Source: Benincasa hispida
Taxonomy: Eukaryota; Streptophyta; Magnoliopsida; Cucurbitales; Cucurbitaceae
NCBI RefSeq assembly: GCF_009727055.1
Contig: NC_052350.1
Coordinates: forward strand, 38,420,626 to 38,484,625
Length of the DNA stretch: 64,000 bases
Direction of reading: 5' to 3'
Both the position numbers and the translations under genes were made by a program. This document shows, in pieces, positions 12,643-23,900 of the stretch (position 1 is the first letter of the stretch; each line of letters starts with the position of its first letter). The notes beneath the pieces are model-generated. The model did not search any database, was not told where the DNA came from, and worked only from the letters and a program-made list of their open reading frames with translations.

Positions 12643-14844
12643 TGTAACGCTGACTTTGTACTATGATGCAAGTCCATGCCTTGGCAATATAGATTTTATG
12701 CGATGATATGTGATACTACTTCTAGATATGCATTATTAACGAATGTTCTTGTAGTATGTTGTGCGTTGTCACAAGTTTCCTTGCGTTGAAACCAAGTATA
12801 ATTTCACCGCAAGTTTCTCGTGTGATCCAAGGTCGAACATAGGGACTGTTTTAAGTTATTGCGTTATGTTTATGATATATGTGACCAGGGGTTTTTTCAA
12901 TTTATAAAAGAGTTTTGTGTACAAGTAATTAAACATGCGATAAAGTAAAGTAAGCGGTAAAAATGCGATAATAACATAAATTGCATTAAAGTAAATTATG
13001 GTAAAGTAAATCTAAGTTAAGATGATACAAGATATAGGTTTCATGATACAAGATACTAAGGTCAAGGCTAGCTGTGAAGATTATGCAAAGATTGTGTAAT
13101 GCGGTGACAAGTCTTATGTGCGAAGTAGAAACAGAAAAGATAACTAATATAAACAGTGCAAGTTCCTTAATTGCGTTAAAGATATAAATACTGTTCCGCT
13201 TTTCCCTTGGCGTACACCTCTCGGTGATCGGCCACGTTCCCACATCTCTGTGGTGAAACAGGGATGAACGTAATGAATGCAAGGTTGCTTCCATCTCTAG
13301 AAGTACTACTCGCTTTAGTTAACGCATTCTTCTAACCTTCTCTCGACAGATTAGAATGACATCTTCACTTGTGCTCTCACAGGTGAAGATGCCGTCTAGC
13401 ATGCCTTAGCTAAACGCATTTATCTCTTTAGCACAGATTAAGTTACTCGTTTAATCCATATTAATTACCAAGGTATTAAGAAAACTTCATGGAGAAAACG
13501 ATTAATGGAGGAACGGAAATAAACAGAGAAGTGAGAATGGAAATGATCGAGACATTCAATAAAACTATTTAGCGTCTGATACATGATTTGTGAATGAAAA
13601 GATTAAGAAGATGAAATACACTTGATGAAATAGAGTTAAAAAAAATACAAATAAGCGCCAACGTCTTAGCGCCGATCTGGATGGAGATTTTTTTGCCGGC
13701 GTGGATGGAGTGAACAGATGGATGAGCTTCCTTCTCAGGTTTGCTCAACCGGTAGCAGGGATCTAAGCACAGAGCTTCACAGCGGGGATCTGGCAGATTC
13801 GCACTGAGATTCACCTCTCGGCCTTGTCTCTTCTCTTCCCGAATTTCTTCCGATCAGTACTCAGCTCAGCCTTTTCTCTCAATAATTTAGTAGCAATTAG
13901 CCCTCGTATCAATTATACCCTATCAAATATATCTTTTCTGAATTCTATGGGGGTATTTATAGGTGAAAAGCTTTGACTCTTGGCTTGTGGACCCCACTTC
14001 TTGTTATGGAAATTCCAAAGATGGAGAAATAAATATTCTTTTTGTTATGTAATCAGACCGTCAAATCTGTACAACGGTTAGTTGTACATCTTTCACAATC
14101 CTCCGCNCAGGGATCTAAGCACAGAGCTTCACAGCGGGGATCTGGCAGATTCGCACTGAGATTCACCTCTCGGCCTTGTCTCTTCTCTTCCCAGATTTCT
14201 TCCGATCAATACTCAGCTCAGCCTTTCTCTCAATAATCTAGCATTAATTAGCCCTCGTATCAATTATACCCGTGTCAAGTATATCTTCTCTGAATTCTAT
14301 GGGGGTATTTATAGGTGAAAAGCTTTGACTCTTGGCTTGTGGACCCCACTTCTTGTTATGGAAATTTCGAAGATGGAGGAATAGATATTCTTTCTGTTAT
14401 GCAATCAGACCGTCTAATCTGCACAACGGTTAGTTGTACACGTGTCACAATCCTCTACGTTTGCGTTGCTCAGCTGCATCTTTCGATCGGTTGCTTGCAT
14501 GTGGTGTTGTTTTTATTACCGCATGCGGTTCAAATTCAACTCTGGATCGACTGTCACATTGCGTTAATCGTCTCTTCATTGTGGTTTGACGGGCGCAATG
14601 TGACAGAGATGCGTTGTTCAGTTTATCGTTGAGCCTTGATCGCAAGCGGTGACTTGGTTTGCTGCAAAGCAGAGTAAAAATATCATCTTCTACCATCTTG
14701 ACGATGTTAGTGGGTGTAATTGCGATAATTCATAATTATTGTATTTCTGAGCTAATTTTCATACAATCGACGCATATTCCTTCTCTTTTGGCCGTAATAT
14801 CCATAATAGGCAGTATAATTAACTTGTATTTCTACAAGTTATCA
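12643..14844 (+). mobile_element. Solo LTR nested in copia-type LTR A
   Basis: The element starts TGTAACGCTG and ends ACAAGTTATCA, and is bounded by the 5-bp direct repeat AGAAG (12638-12642 and 14845-14849). Removing it restores continuous similarity of the host LTR with 44340-44410. It is related along its length to the solo LTR at 51357-53152: both contain a segment starting near gtcacaagtttcctt and end in the same tacaagttatca. At 2202 bp it is about 400 bp longer than that relative, largely explained by an internal duplication around the N at 14107. It has no coding capacity. Confidence 0.75.
13757..14343 (+). repeat. Direct duplication joined at an N (14107)
   Basis: The block starting cagggatctaagcacagag at 13757 recurs at 14108, immediately after a single N, and both copies run on through the same sequence to a ctttgactcttggcttgtgg segment. 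The related LTR at 51357-53152 has only one copy. The N exactly at the junction suggests an assembly join rather than a biological duplication. Confidence 0.75.
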
Positions 14845-15830
14845 AGAAGTTGTGGCCACTATGGTTAAGACTCGAAACCAGTCCTTAAGGGAGCAATCTA
14901 TCTATTTACCCCTGCTTCGGGGAATGAGTGAATTTCATCTTGTGTAACTGAGTTCCCAGCTCCCAAATCAAACAAATCCCCAAAAAGGTAGGCATGTTAA
15001 GTTGGCAATCTGGCCATTCTCACCCATATTAATCAAAGCACCGCCCTCAAAGGCAGAAGTTCCCAAAACACTCAGGATTGAGGTCATGTTACCTATGATC
15101 ATTTAGGTGAGATTAAGTCTCAAGTATCAATGACGTTATATAAAGAGACTAGTCAACTCGTGGTCTGATCTGATACAAACTCTTTGTATATAATACCCTC
15201 GCTCACATATCTCCACATGAATGGTCAGGATCTACCATCTGTAGTAGTTCACAACACTTGTAAACCTCTATAAAGCGGGTCGTATCCGTAGTGTCACTAG
15301 GATTAGGTATCCATTCTTAATCCTTATACTACAAACCTATTTAGGTTATCACTTAAGGCATGTCCACTTGTATATCTCATATACATGCTTAAATTTTCAT
15401 ACAATAACTATGGAGCTTTGTTTATTGGATATGAGTAAATGCCAAATAAAATAACTCTTATTTTATTCATAGCAATGTGTACAGTTTACAAACTAGGAGA
15501 CTCTGGGAGAATTAGGTCACCAATCCAACAATGCCTCATTCTGGCCTCGAGAGGTGGGCTCGGGAGGGAGTGTGACAAGTTGATATCAGAATATAAGATT
15601 TTGATAAATGGGGTTCACTAGTATGAGTATGATAACACTATAATATATCTAATATGTGATATATTATAGGAAAACCATGCCTCGCAGAAATGGCAGACTT
15701 CATAAGTAACCACCAAAAGGGACTCACAATGCTACCTCCAAGATGACAAAGGGAAGCGAAGGTGGATCCAGTCGCCCGCAAGTAAGAACAGAGGGAGAAG
15801 AGTAACTCCTAGGAAGATTTGTTAAGTACT

Positions 15831-18284
15831 TTTGTGATACCTGTTGCAAACTATCTCTAAGTCCTCCAAACTATTAATTTTGTCTCTATTCCTACGATAT
15901 CTCTAAGTTCAGTATTTTGTCTCTAAGTCCTCCAAACTATTATTTTTATGTTTAATAGATCTGTGGATGACTAAAAAACGTAGAATACATCAATAACTTA
16001 TAAGACATTTGTAAATTAAAAAAAATTAGAGATATATCAACTAAAAAAATTTTCAAAGATCTATTGAACATAAAATTATAAGTTTAGCAATATATTAGAC
16101 GTTTGTAAAATTCAAAAATTTAGAAAACATGAAATTAATTGCTGAACATCATACTTTAAGGGCTAAATAAATACCACCTTCGAGAAGTTTAGAATTCATC
16201 ATACTTTATTATTTATAACATTCTTTTAAAATGAAACTACCCCCACAAAATTTTTGCTTACGGGAAAAGAAATGCTTTCTAGTTTCTCAAATAAAGTTTT
16301 TTTCTTTTAAGTACCTTTAAGTAAAGTATTTGAGAAAATATTATATTATATTAAAGTTTAATGAAATTAATAATTAATATTGATTAAGATTTTCCACAAA
16401 ATATTTTAAATTGGTAATTGGGAGTGTGTGCGCGGCTGTGGTTGGTCGAAATTTGTCGGTGGCTCTTCTTCGTTTGAAGTTCATTGGTTGTTGACTTAAC
16501 CAACTAGGGTGTGAAATGACCGAAATAACCCTCAACAAAGAAAGTAGATCGCCATTAATGTAAGGGCAGATTTGACTGTTTTGGAAATATTAAAGATAAT
16601 GATAATAAATCTTGCAACTTTGGATGCCCAATTAAATAAATGAGTGCTTTTTGTTTTTGTTTGTTCAATCATTGAAATTTGAAGTTTTATATTAGACGTA
16701 TTTGACAAAATTTCCACGTTGTCTTATTTCAATTGAAGACTTAAATTATTTGGAAAATTATATATATATTTTTAGCCTAAATCTAAAGCGAATTTAGATT
16801 GTTTAATTGTGATAGTATATTGTTTTCCGATTTTTTTTTTTTTTTTTTTGTCCAAGTATACAAATAAGGATCAAAATAAGCATAATCATAACATGTATTT
16901 TTTCTTTCCAAAGTAGTCTATAGAGTAGTCTATCGCATCTATCATTACACATACACAATGAAATTTTTCTATATTTATAAATATTTTGATTTATTTTGAC
17001 ATATTTAAAATAAATTAAAATTCAAATAAATTCAATTTGAATATTAGTAAAATTAATAATATTTAATTTTGAATTATTCATACTAAAAAATATTTAATTT
17101 ACAAAGTACACATATTCAAGGTAAAAAAGAATGTGTCATATTCAAATTAGATAAACACTTCATTTTTGACGTAATATCTTTTACATAATAATTTAGGCAA
17201 TCAGTTTAAACTAAAAAAAATATATGAACACACATTTAATTTTGAACTTAGTTATATTTGAATTATATATTTTTTTATTTTTTGTTTAACAATTTTTTTA
17301 TTTTTTTTAAAAAGAGCAAATCTAAACTAACCTTATACAATTAAATATTTCATAAACTCATTTTTTTCAAATTTACACCTCATCAAGCTTCTTAAACATT
17401 CCTAGACTTCAAAGGCTAAACATGCCTTTGAAAACTTTTAAGAGTTTTTATTTATTTTTTTCCGTATATTTATGTTAAATAATGATCTTAAACCCTTGAG
17501 CACCGTTAATTCAGTTATAGTATGACTTTTTTTTTTTTTTTTATATGCGAAGTGAAAGATCAAATCTATGACCATATTTTCTTTTTAACTATATGTAAAG
17601 TAATAATAAAATCAATTTATAACTTCGATCAATACTACAATCAGCTAAACTATGGACGCTCATGTTTGACTTGATATGACATTTTATTCCGCAAATGTTA
17701 ACTTGACATGCTAGAAAATCCAAATAAACATAATAACTGAATGGTTCTATCAAATAAATTGACATGATCTTGGGAAAGAAAATTGACGTGCTGAGAAACG
17801 AAGGTACACAACATATGCTACTTTAAAACTATTAGTACCAATCAACCCATAACACTAAGACCAAATAAAAGAGATGCTACTCAACCTAACCAACTAAAAC
17901 CAAAAAAGAAATACATTGTCAAACCATTGATACCAAACAATCCACAATATCCAAGACAGTACATTTGAAATAATCTAAGTGATTTTGAAGTGCCAAAGTT
18001 GTTTCTTTTTATTATAGTTGTTTGACAAATAAGCCAACAAAGTGTAATCGAGTATGCTTTAAGATTATTATTTTTTTAAGAAACATTGTAAAGTTGACTA
18101 TCCTAGAAGAGATTTTCAAATAATTGGTCATAAATCACTTTAAGAGACCCTTTGGTTTAAGGTCTAATAGATACATCAAAATAAAGGATGTCTAAAAATA
18201 AGATACCTGAAAAAAAGATGTATGTTCAATTGTGCATAAAAAATGTTTGAACAATTATATAATTTTCTTATGAACCGATGACAA
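15831..18284. other. AT-rich intergenic sequence, no gene seen
   Basis: No supported coding region. It contains homopolymer runs (for example T runs near 16830 and 17527) and short inverted stretches. A 61-codon minus-strand frame near 16532-16717 has no recognisable features. Confidence 0.5.
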
Positions 18285-18640
18285 CTTGTGTCACACGCTT
18301 CTTTTATTCTTTCGATCGGACAACTTGAAAAGAAAAGAAATGAAGTCAACAGTAGAGAAAAAACAGAAGAAATCATTTAAAACAGCGCTGAAAGATGTGA
18401 AAGAAAGTCATCTGTATGATGGGGTTCGTCATTTATTGACGGATTTTTCTTTCGAAAGAGAGAATCAAAATTTCTATGATTAATAGCGAACTCTATACCA
18501 AGTCATGAGCGATAGCGAAGCCAAGCCTTCGCCTATAGGCGAAGGGACGAAAGCCCGACAAAGGCCTATGATATAGTAAGAAAGTACGAAAATCATTACG
18601 TTAAGGTTACGAAGTAACTTAGTAATAGATTAATTAATTA
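18285..18640 (+). other. Segment of possible organellar origin, with a short reading frame and a perfect palindrome
   Basis: Base composition changes here from about 25% GC to a more balanced mix. A 65-codon frame (18286-18483) encodes a basic, charged peptide that I do not recognise. Just downstream is a perfect 20-bp palindrome CCTTCGCCTATAGGCGAAGG (18526-18545) within a run of aagc/gcga motifs. Short GC-balanced palindromic repeats of this kind occur in plant mitochondrial DNA, so a nuclear copy of organellar DNA is possible. It could equally be part of an unidentified mobile element. No function can be assigned. Confidence 0.3.
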
Positions 18641-20640
18641 AAATTAAATATTATTGATAAAAATTAATTAATATCTAAAAATTGACTAATTTATAATTAA
18701 TTAAAATCAACCCATTAATATGTTAAATGAATGTCATATTTATTATAGCCTAGTACTTAATCAATGTAATTAATTTCAACATTAGTAATTTTAATTTTAA
18801 TTAAATAATATAAGAAAATGTATTTTAATAAACAATATATCATTGAGATTAAAATATGATATATTAATAAAGAATAATAAAAAGTTTGATATATTCATAA
18901 GGAAAGAAAAAAAATAAGTAATCAATTATATTAGGATTAGACTAATTAAATACATTTAAGATATTATTAACTGATTAATTAATTGTTTATGTAAAAAAGT
19001 AATCACATTCATTTATTAAATGTAATGATAAGTTAAGTAAATATTTTAATAAATTATTATTGATTTATTAAAGTAAATATTTATATTAATTTTGTTAAAT
19101 TAATATTAATTAAATAATTACATAAAATGAAAAACAAATGAAGAATGGAAAAGAGAGACCCCACCGTTTTGGAAGAAAATAGAAAACTCTTGTCCGTGAA
19201 AAATGAGGATGTCCAAAAGTAGCTAATTCCCAAGCAAAATCCTTAAAACTATGAAAAAAATCCTCCAACCAAGCGACTCCTAAAGTAATTTAATCATAAA
19301 ATCGCTCTAGATGTACGGTAGAAATCAATTAAAAAAGATTACAACCAAACACACAAGAAAATTAGACAATCTATTAGGGGAGGGGAAAAAAAGAAAAAGG
19401 AGGAAAAAAAAAGAGGAATGATGCTACCTTTTAGAGGTGTGCATTAAACAAATGAAAAATAAGAGCCAAGGGTGGAGAATTGTATAACAATTGTCAAGTG
19501 TTACTTTAACTAAAAAAAAAAAAAAAAAAACACTACTTGTTGACTTGAATCTGTCAAACTATTCTCCCACACCACAGACCTTTTTTTAATAAGAAACTGA
19601 AAATTAATTCACACAAAGAACAAAAAAACAACCATAATCTTACATTACAGAAAACCTAATGAAATCAATTGAAATGGCCACAACATTCTCATTCCAATTC
19701 CAGCCAAAAGCCAATTCTGAGCTAATTTTGATCCTTGGTAAGTAAACAAAGCTACGAACATAGCTCAACTGGTATATAAACGTGTTGGCTATCAAGATTT
19801 GTGATTCGAATCCCTACTCTATCCCTATTGTACTTTAAATAATAATAATAATAATAATAAGGGCTTAAGTACAAAACCAATGAACCTCGACCCCAAACTT
19901 CCAAATATTCCGCAAAGGTTGAATCCAAAAGCTTAATTTCTTGAGATTAACAAAAAGAATCACCAACAGAACATCTACATCTTATTTAATTGGGTAATGC
20001 CTTAAACAATCTTATGATCTTACATCAGGCTCACCCAAGTCAACCAAATGGCTTGCAAGAAGAGAATTAGATAAAAAAAAAATGTCATAAGTCAGCCAAC
20101 CTATGAGCCACTATCTAAAATCTTCGGATATTAAAGACATGTTTGGAATCGACCTTGAAATTGTTCGCATCATTTTTTTCATTTCTCTAATCACCATTCA
20201 AAATCTGATTTTGAATGGATTTTGAACCTAGACCAAAATGATACCCTTAAAAACACTTCCAAATTGGTGGAACACTAAGCACTCCTAAACTTCAAGAAAA
20301 GAGTATTACTGAAGAAGATATAGAAAAGAGTATCCAACAGTGTTTTCCACAGTCATCCACAAGCAAAAGGCCGCTCTCTGCTGTGAAACCTATTGACAGC
20401 AGTGGTTCAACTCACAGGTAGTTGGCACAATTTTTCCCTTCCATCAGAAGAAACCACCAAATACTATACTACCAAGTTCCAACAACCCTTCGAGACCAAT
20501 CCCGAATCTCTACGACCTGTCTCCATTTCCAATAATGGCCTAACCTTAAAAAACTCATACAATATACAAGTTTTCCCTTCAAATCAGCTACCAAATTAGG
20601 ACAGTACTAAAGGCGAACCTCTATCTATCAAGGTGGGAAA
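18641..20640. other. AT-rich intergenic sequence downstream of the RHF2A-like gene
   Basis: No coding region is supported. It contains A runs (19385-19410, 19514-19530), a SINE-like element (19755-19861) and unremarkable AT-rich sequence. The part nearest the gene may include its polyadenylation region, but I cannot place a poly(A) site. Confidence 0.5.
19755..19861 (+). mobile_element. SINE-like element with A and B boxes
   Basis: A-box-like TAGCTCAACTGG (19761-19772) and B-box-like GATTCGAATCC (19803-19813) are spaced as in RNA polymerase III promoters of tRNA-derived SINEs. The 3' end reads CTATCCCTATTGTACTTTAA followed by an (AAT)n tail to about 19860. The element at 140-228 shares box order and 3' end. 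It cannot fold as a tRNA. Confidence 0.55.
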
Positions 20641-20946
20641 AAGTGGAATAGGAAATTTGGACATAAAGATTCCAATTAATTTATGAGTAAATAAGCTATT
20701 ATAATACTAGTTATAAATGATACATGACTACTATATAATTATACTCTAACTAATCATAAAATAGACTAAAACTCAAGACATTTTTTCATATTTTGAAGTT
20801 TTTTTTCTTTTTTTCTTTTTTTAACCTAAATTTTGAAAACATGTCTACCTCCAGGCATTTCTTGTACATATGGAAGAGGGAAACAATCAATAGCAATATT
20901 CACCTCTTATAAGATGGCCTTTGAGTGAAGCCAATTCTGAGAATGT

Positions 20947-23900
20947 TCAACTTGAACTGGATTCCGCAGGGCGTGACCCTTCTTTATTTGTGTCACTTAG
21001 AGGATTGTTTCCTCCATTCTCTGGTATCTGTCTGTTATTTGATACTGAAACTGGACTGTTGTCCCCTACACTACTGGACTCCGGACTGCTACTTTTTCTA
21101 GCATCTCTTGTATCAAGACGTTCCATCATGCGTGATACCGTCGCTATCCCTGCATTTACTTCTCTTCTAACTTCAGAGCCAATATCTGACATTGAAGTGT
21201 TACGAGAGAAGAATTTCTCCTTCCATCCTCTTGTGCTCTTTGTGATTGAATCTTTGTATCTAACAATAGAAGGAAACATAGAGATGCGGTAAATCATGAA
21301 AGAATGAAATAATCAGAAATTACTCTTGGAAAAATGAAGGCCATTAAGACATGCATTACAAACCTCATTGATATAGCATTAAATCGAGATTTAAGAGAAT
21401 CCGAAAATGATTGTAACTCTGATGGTCCAGCTCTATCTTGACTATTTGGCACTGGTTGACCAGAAGATCTCCTAAGGGTGCGGGGCAACAATATTAATAC
21501 ATGACCCAACTGAAATGGAACAAACTCTATAAATCCAACGAATGATGAATACCTTTCACTCGGAGGAGATCCAAGTTGACTAGCAGAAGCTGAACCGGAT
21601 TGAGGTGCTGAAGGAGAAGAATGATCAGTTTGCACTGGAGATACTGAAGCATTGAGTTGCGGAGACTCTTCTCCTGCAGGTGGAGGCGGTGATATAGAAG
21701 CTACCATGATTCTTGGGGCTGCTTCACCCTCCCGATTGTCAACTGGAGGTGGAGAGGTTGACGAAGAATTGGGATGGGATGAAAACACCAAGAACTGGGG
21801 ACGGCCATGAATTCCTGATCGATTTCTGTGGCCTTCCCTTCTAGAACTATGGCGTGCTTGTCCCATGGCAGCTGCTGCAGCTAGATGTTGGAGTATACGC
21901 TCTTCAAGATCAGCATCATTAGCACCAGCCGGCAGCTGCATTGAGGGAAAAAAAATTGTCCCAACTTAGATTTTGGCACCCATGATTTACTGATATTAGG
22001 CTAAGCAGCATACTGGGTACATACATGCTGTAACTCAAAGTCACCAAGAGTGGGATGGCGAAATATTGTTGAGTTTCTAGCTGGATTAAGTCTAAAACTT
22101 CTCTCTTGTTCTACAGCTTCGAGCAACTCCTGGCTGCAGAACCAACCCATATTAACAACCTTCACCTGCTTGTAAATTTAAATGAAAAAGTGATACAAAT
22201 ATGGAATTGGAATAAACCTGGTTGGATCCTTCAGGCTAATAGGTTGCCAACACATGGGGCATTGTGAGCTTCTCTGACACCTATTTAAAGATGAAACAAA
22301 AATAAACATGCTTGAACCAATCAAGTTTAAATCCGGTCACCTCAACACAGGAAACTTCCTTGTAATGCAGAAAATAATGTACAGCTTTATCGCAAGGTTC
22401 TTTCTCCAACCAAAGGTAATCGATAGGAAGCTAGAGTCTAATAGATCATATATGAAAAGTTATAAGCCCAAGGAAGGGGCACAGATCCACAAGTAGTCAT
22501 ACAGCTACAAATTAACTTTTCTTCTTTTATGTTGTCACCTTGATCATTGGTTTGCGGTACCAAATTCCTGCATATTTTATGTCAGATTTTTCTGTAATAG
22601 CTATTGTAGTGACTTCCTGGCTGAAATGATTTGTTTCTACCCTTCTGTTGGAAAATGTAGTGCACTTCGGCAGAGCTGGAAAAATTGACCATGCCATGGA
22701 GAATCTGGCTAGAGAGAGGGAACTTGAGGATTCTCAAACTATTCTGTTCAATGAAGACGAGATTTCAATTTCTGTGCAGATTTGTTTCATTTTGGGTCTA
22801 AGGCCTTTCATTTCACAACGTTTATCCCTTTTTTTCATCACTGTGGAGCTTTATATAAGTTCCAATTTTCTTAAAGGAAGTTTTCTTTATAACTATAGAA
22901 AGGATAGGCATATAAATTATTAAGTGATTCAGACCAGTTGAGACAATTTTTTTAATAATATCAGTACTATTTCATGTATCTCAATAATATTGCAGTTCAT
23001 TAATTGAAGTATTTTATCAAGTTTTAAGAAAAATCATTTCACACTAAACAGAATAGAGAACAGTTCATTCATGAAGCACGTTTTAGTCAAAGGATAAAAT
23101 ATGTATCCCCTAAGCAATAAAAGGCACAAACTTACCTCAAGCATTTACCTACTGGAAAAAATTTAATAAAAAATAAAATACGTTTTACATTACTTGAAAA
23201 AATTACCTCCTCAACTCTAGCCTAATAGACTTGATATCTAAAACCTTCCGTAAAAAACAAATCCCATCTAAGCCCTACCACCCACCATAAAGGATCACAG
23301 GGCAAAGAATGAGAGGAATATATAGACAACAAAAACCCCTCACAATCTGACAGTAACAAATTACATGATCCATGGGATCAGAATCACAACACACAAAGCC
23401 CAAGGACCAGATAATGAACTAGCCAAGCAACCTGTTATTAGATAGTAATCCAAGCGATTAGATATAGCTTGGTATTCTGATAGGAAACATTTTTAAATGA
23501 TTTTTTTTTATCTAATGAGTATATTGTATTTTTATACAAATAGGAGCCAAGACAAAGCTAACTAAAAAGATGATGGTGAAATTCAAGGTTGACTCTCAGA
23601 AGTCAGGATACAGGTCTAGGAAGTTATCTATTCAATTGATAGCTTTGGTCCATTGAAAAGCCAAATGGAAATGAATGAACAATTCAAAATGATATAAAGA
23701 ACCAGTAGATCTTGTCCCAAAAAAAAAAAAAAAGGCAAGGCAAGAGTCCTTGGGTGTTGTTCCAAGTTCTTGTTAATTCTCAATCAAACTCAAACTAATT
23801 TATTTTGTTCCATTTCCATGTATGACCAAGCCCAGATTAAAAAAAAAAAGGGAACAATACAGGGTGCCTCATCTGAATCTTGTCCTAAGTATTAATAATG

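Larger units (their letters stand above)
11238..15530 (-). mobile_element. Copia-type solo LTR (family A), itself interrupted
   Basis: Read on the minus strand the LTR starts TGTTGGATTGG (15530) and ends CCTTCA (11238), the same ends as the LTRs at 29235-31030 and 43067-45096. Long internal segments match the latter (for example 12283-12360 against 44005-44080, and 14880-15400 against 44390-44900). Without the nested insert at 12643-14844 it is about 2.1 kb. No internal coding region adjoins it, so it is probably a solo LTR. A perfect 5-bp target duplication is not evident: CCTCA occurs next to both ends but displaced by a few bases. Confidence 0.7.
8861..15830 (+). mobile_element. Ty3-gypsy 5' end (Tekay/Del-like): LTR, primer site, gag start
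   Basis: The LTR appears to start at TGTAACACCC (8861) and to end at tgtgaca (15577), followed by TTGATATCAGA (15580-15590), close to the initiator-Met tRNA primer-binding site TGGTATCAGA used by many plant LTR elements. Soon after, at 15676, an ATG opens a basic gag-like start (MPRRNGRLHK) that degrades near 15800. The LTR is interrupted by a copia-type LTR (11238-15530). Without that insert it is about 2.4 kb. No protease, polymerase or 3' LTR is present, so this is a truncated 5' remnant. The Tekay/Del assignment rests on the TGTAACACCC start and long LTR and is tentative. Confidence 0.55.

Noticed and set aside
14042..14868. Cluster of 60-105-codon frames
   Set aside because: They sit inside a solo LTR, overlap on both strands, and one crosses the N.
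19755..19861. tRNA gene
   Set aside because: A and B boxes are present but the sequence does not form the acceptor and anticodon stems, and it ends in an (AAT) tail, so SINE-like is the better call.
20921..21292. 123-codon plus-strand frame
   Set aside because: It is the antisense shadow of the last RHF2A-like exon, whose conserved blocks are on the minus strand.
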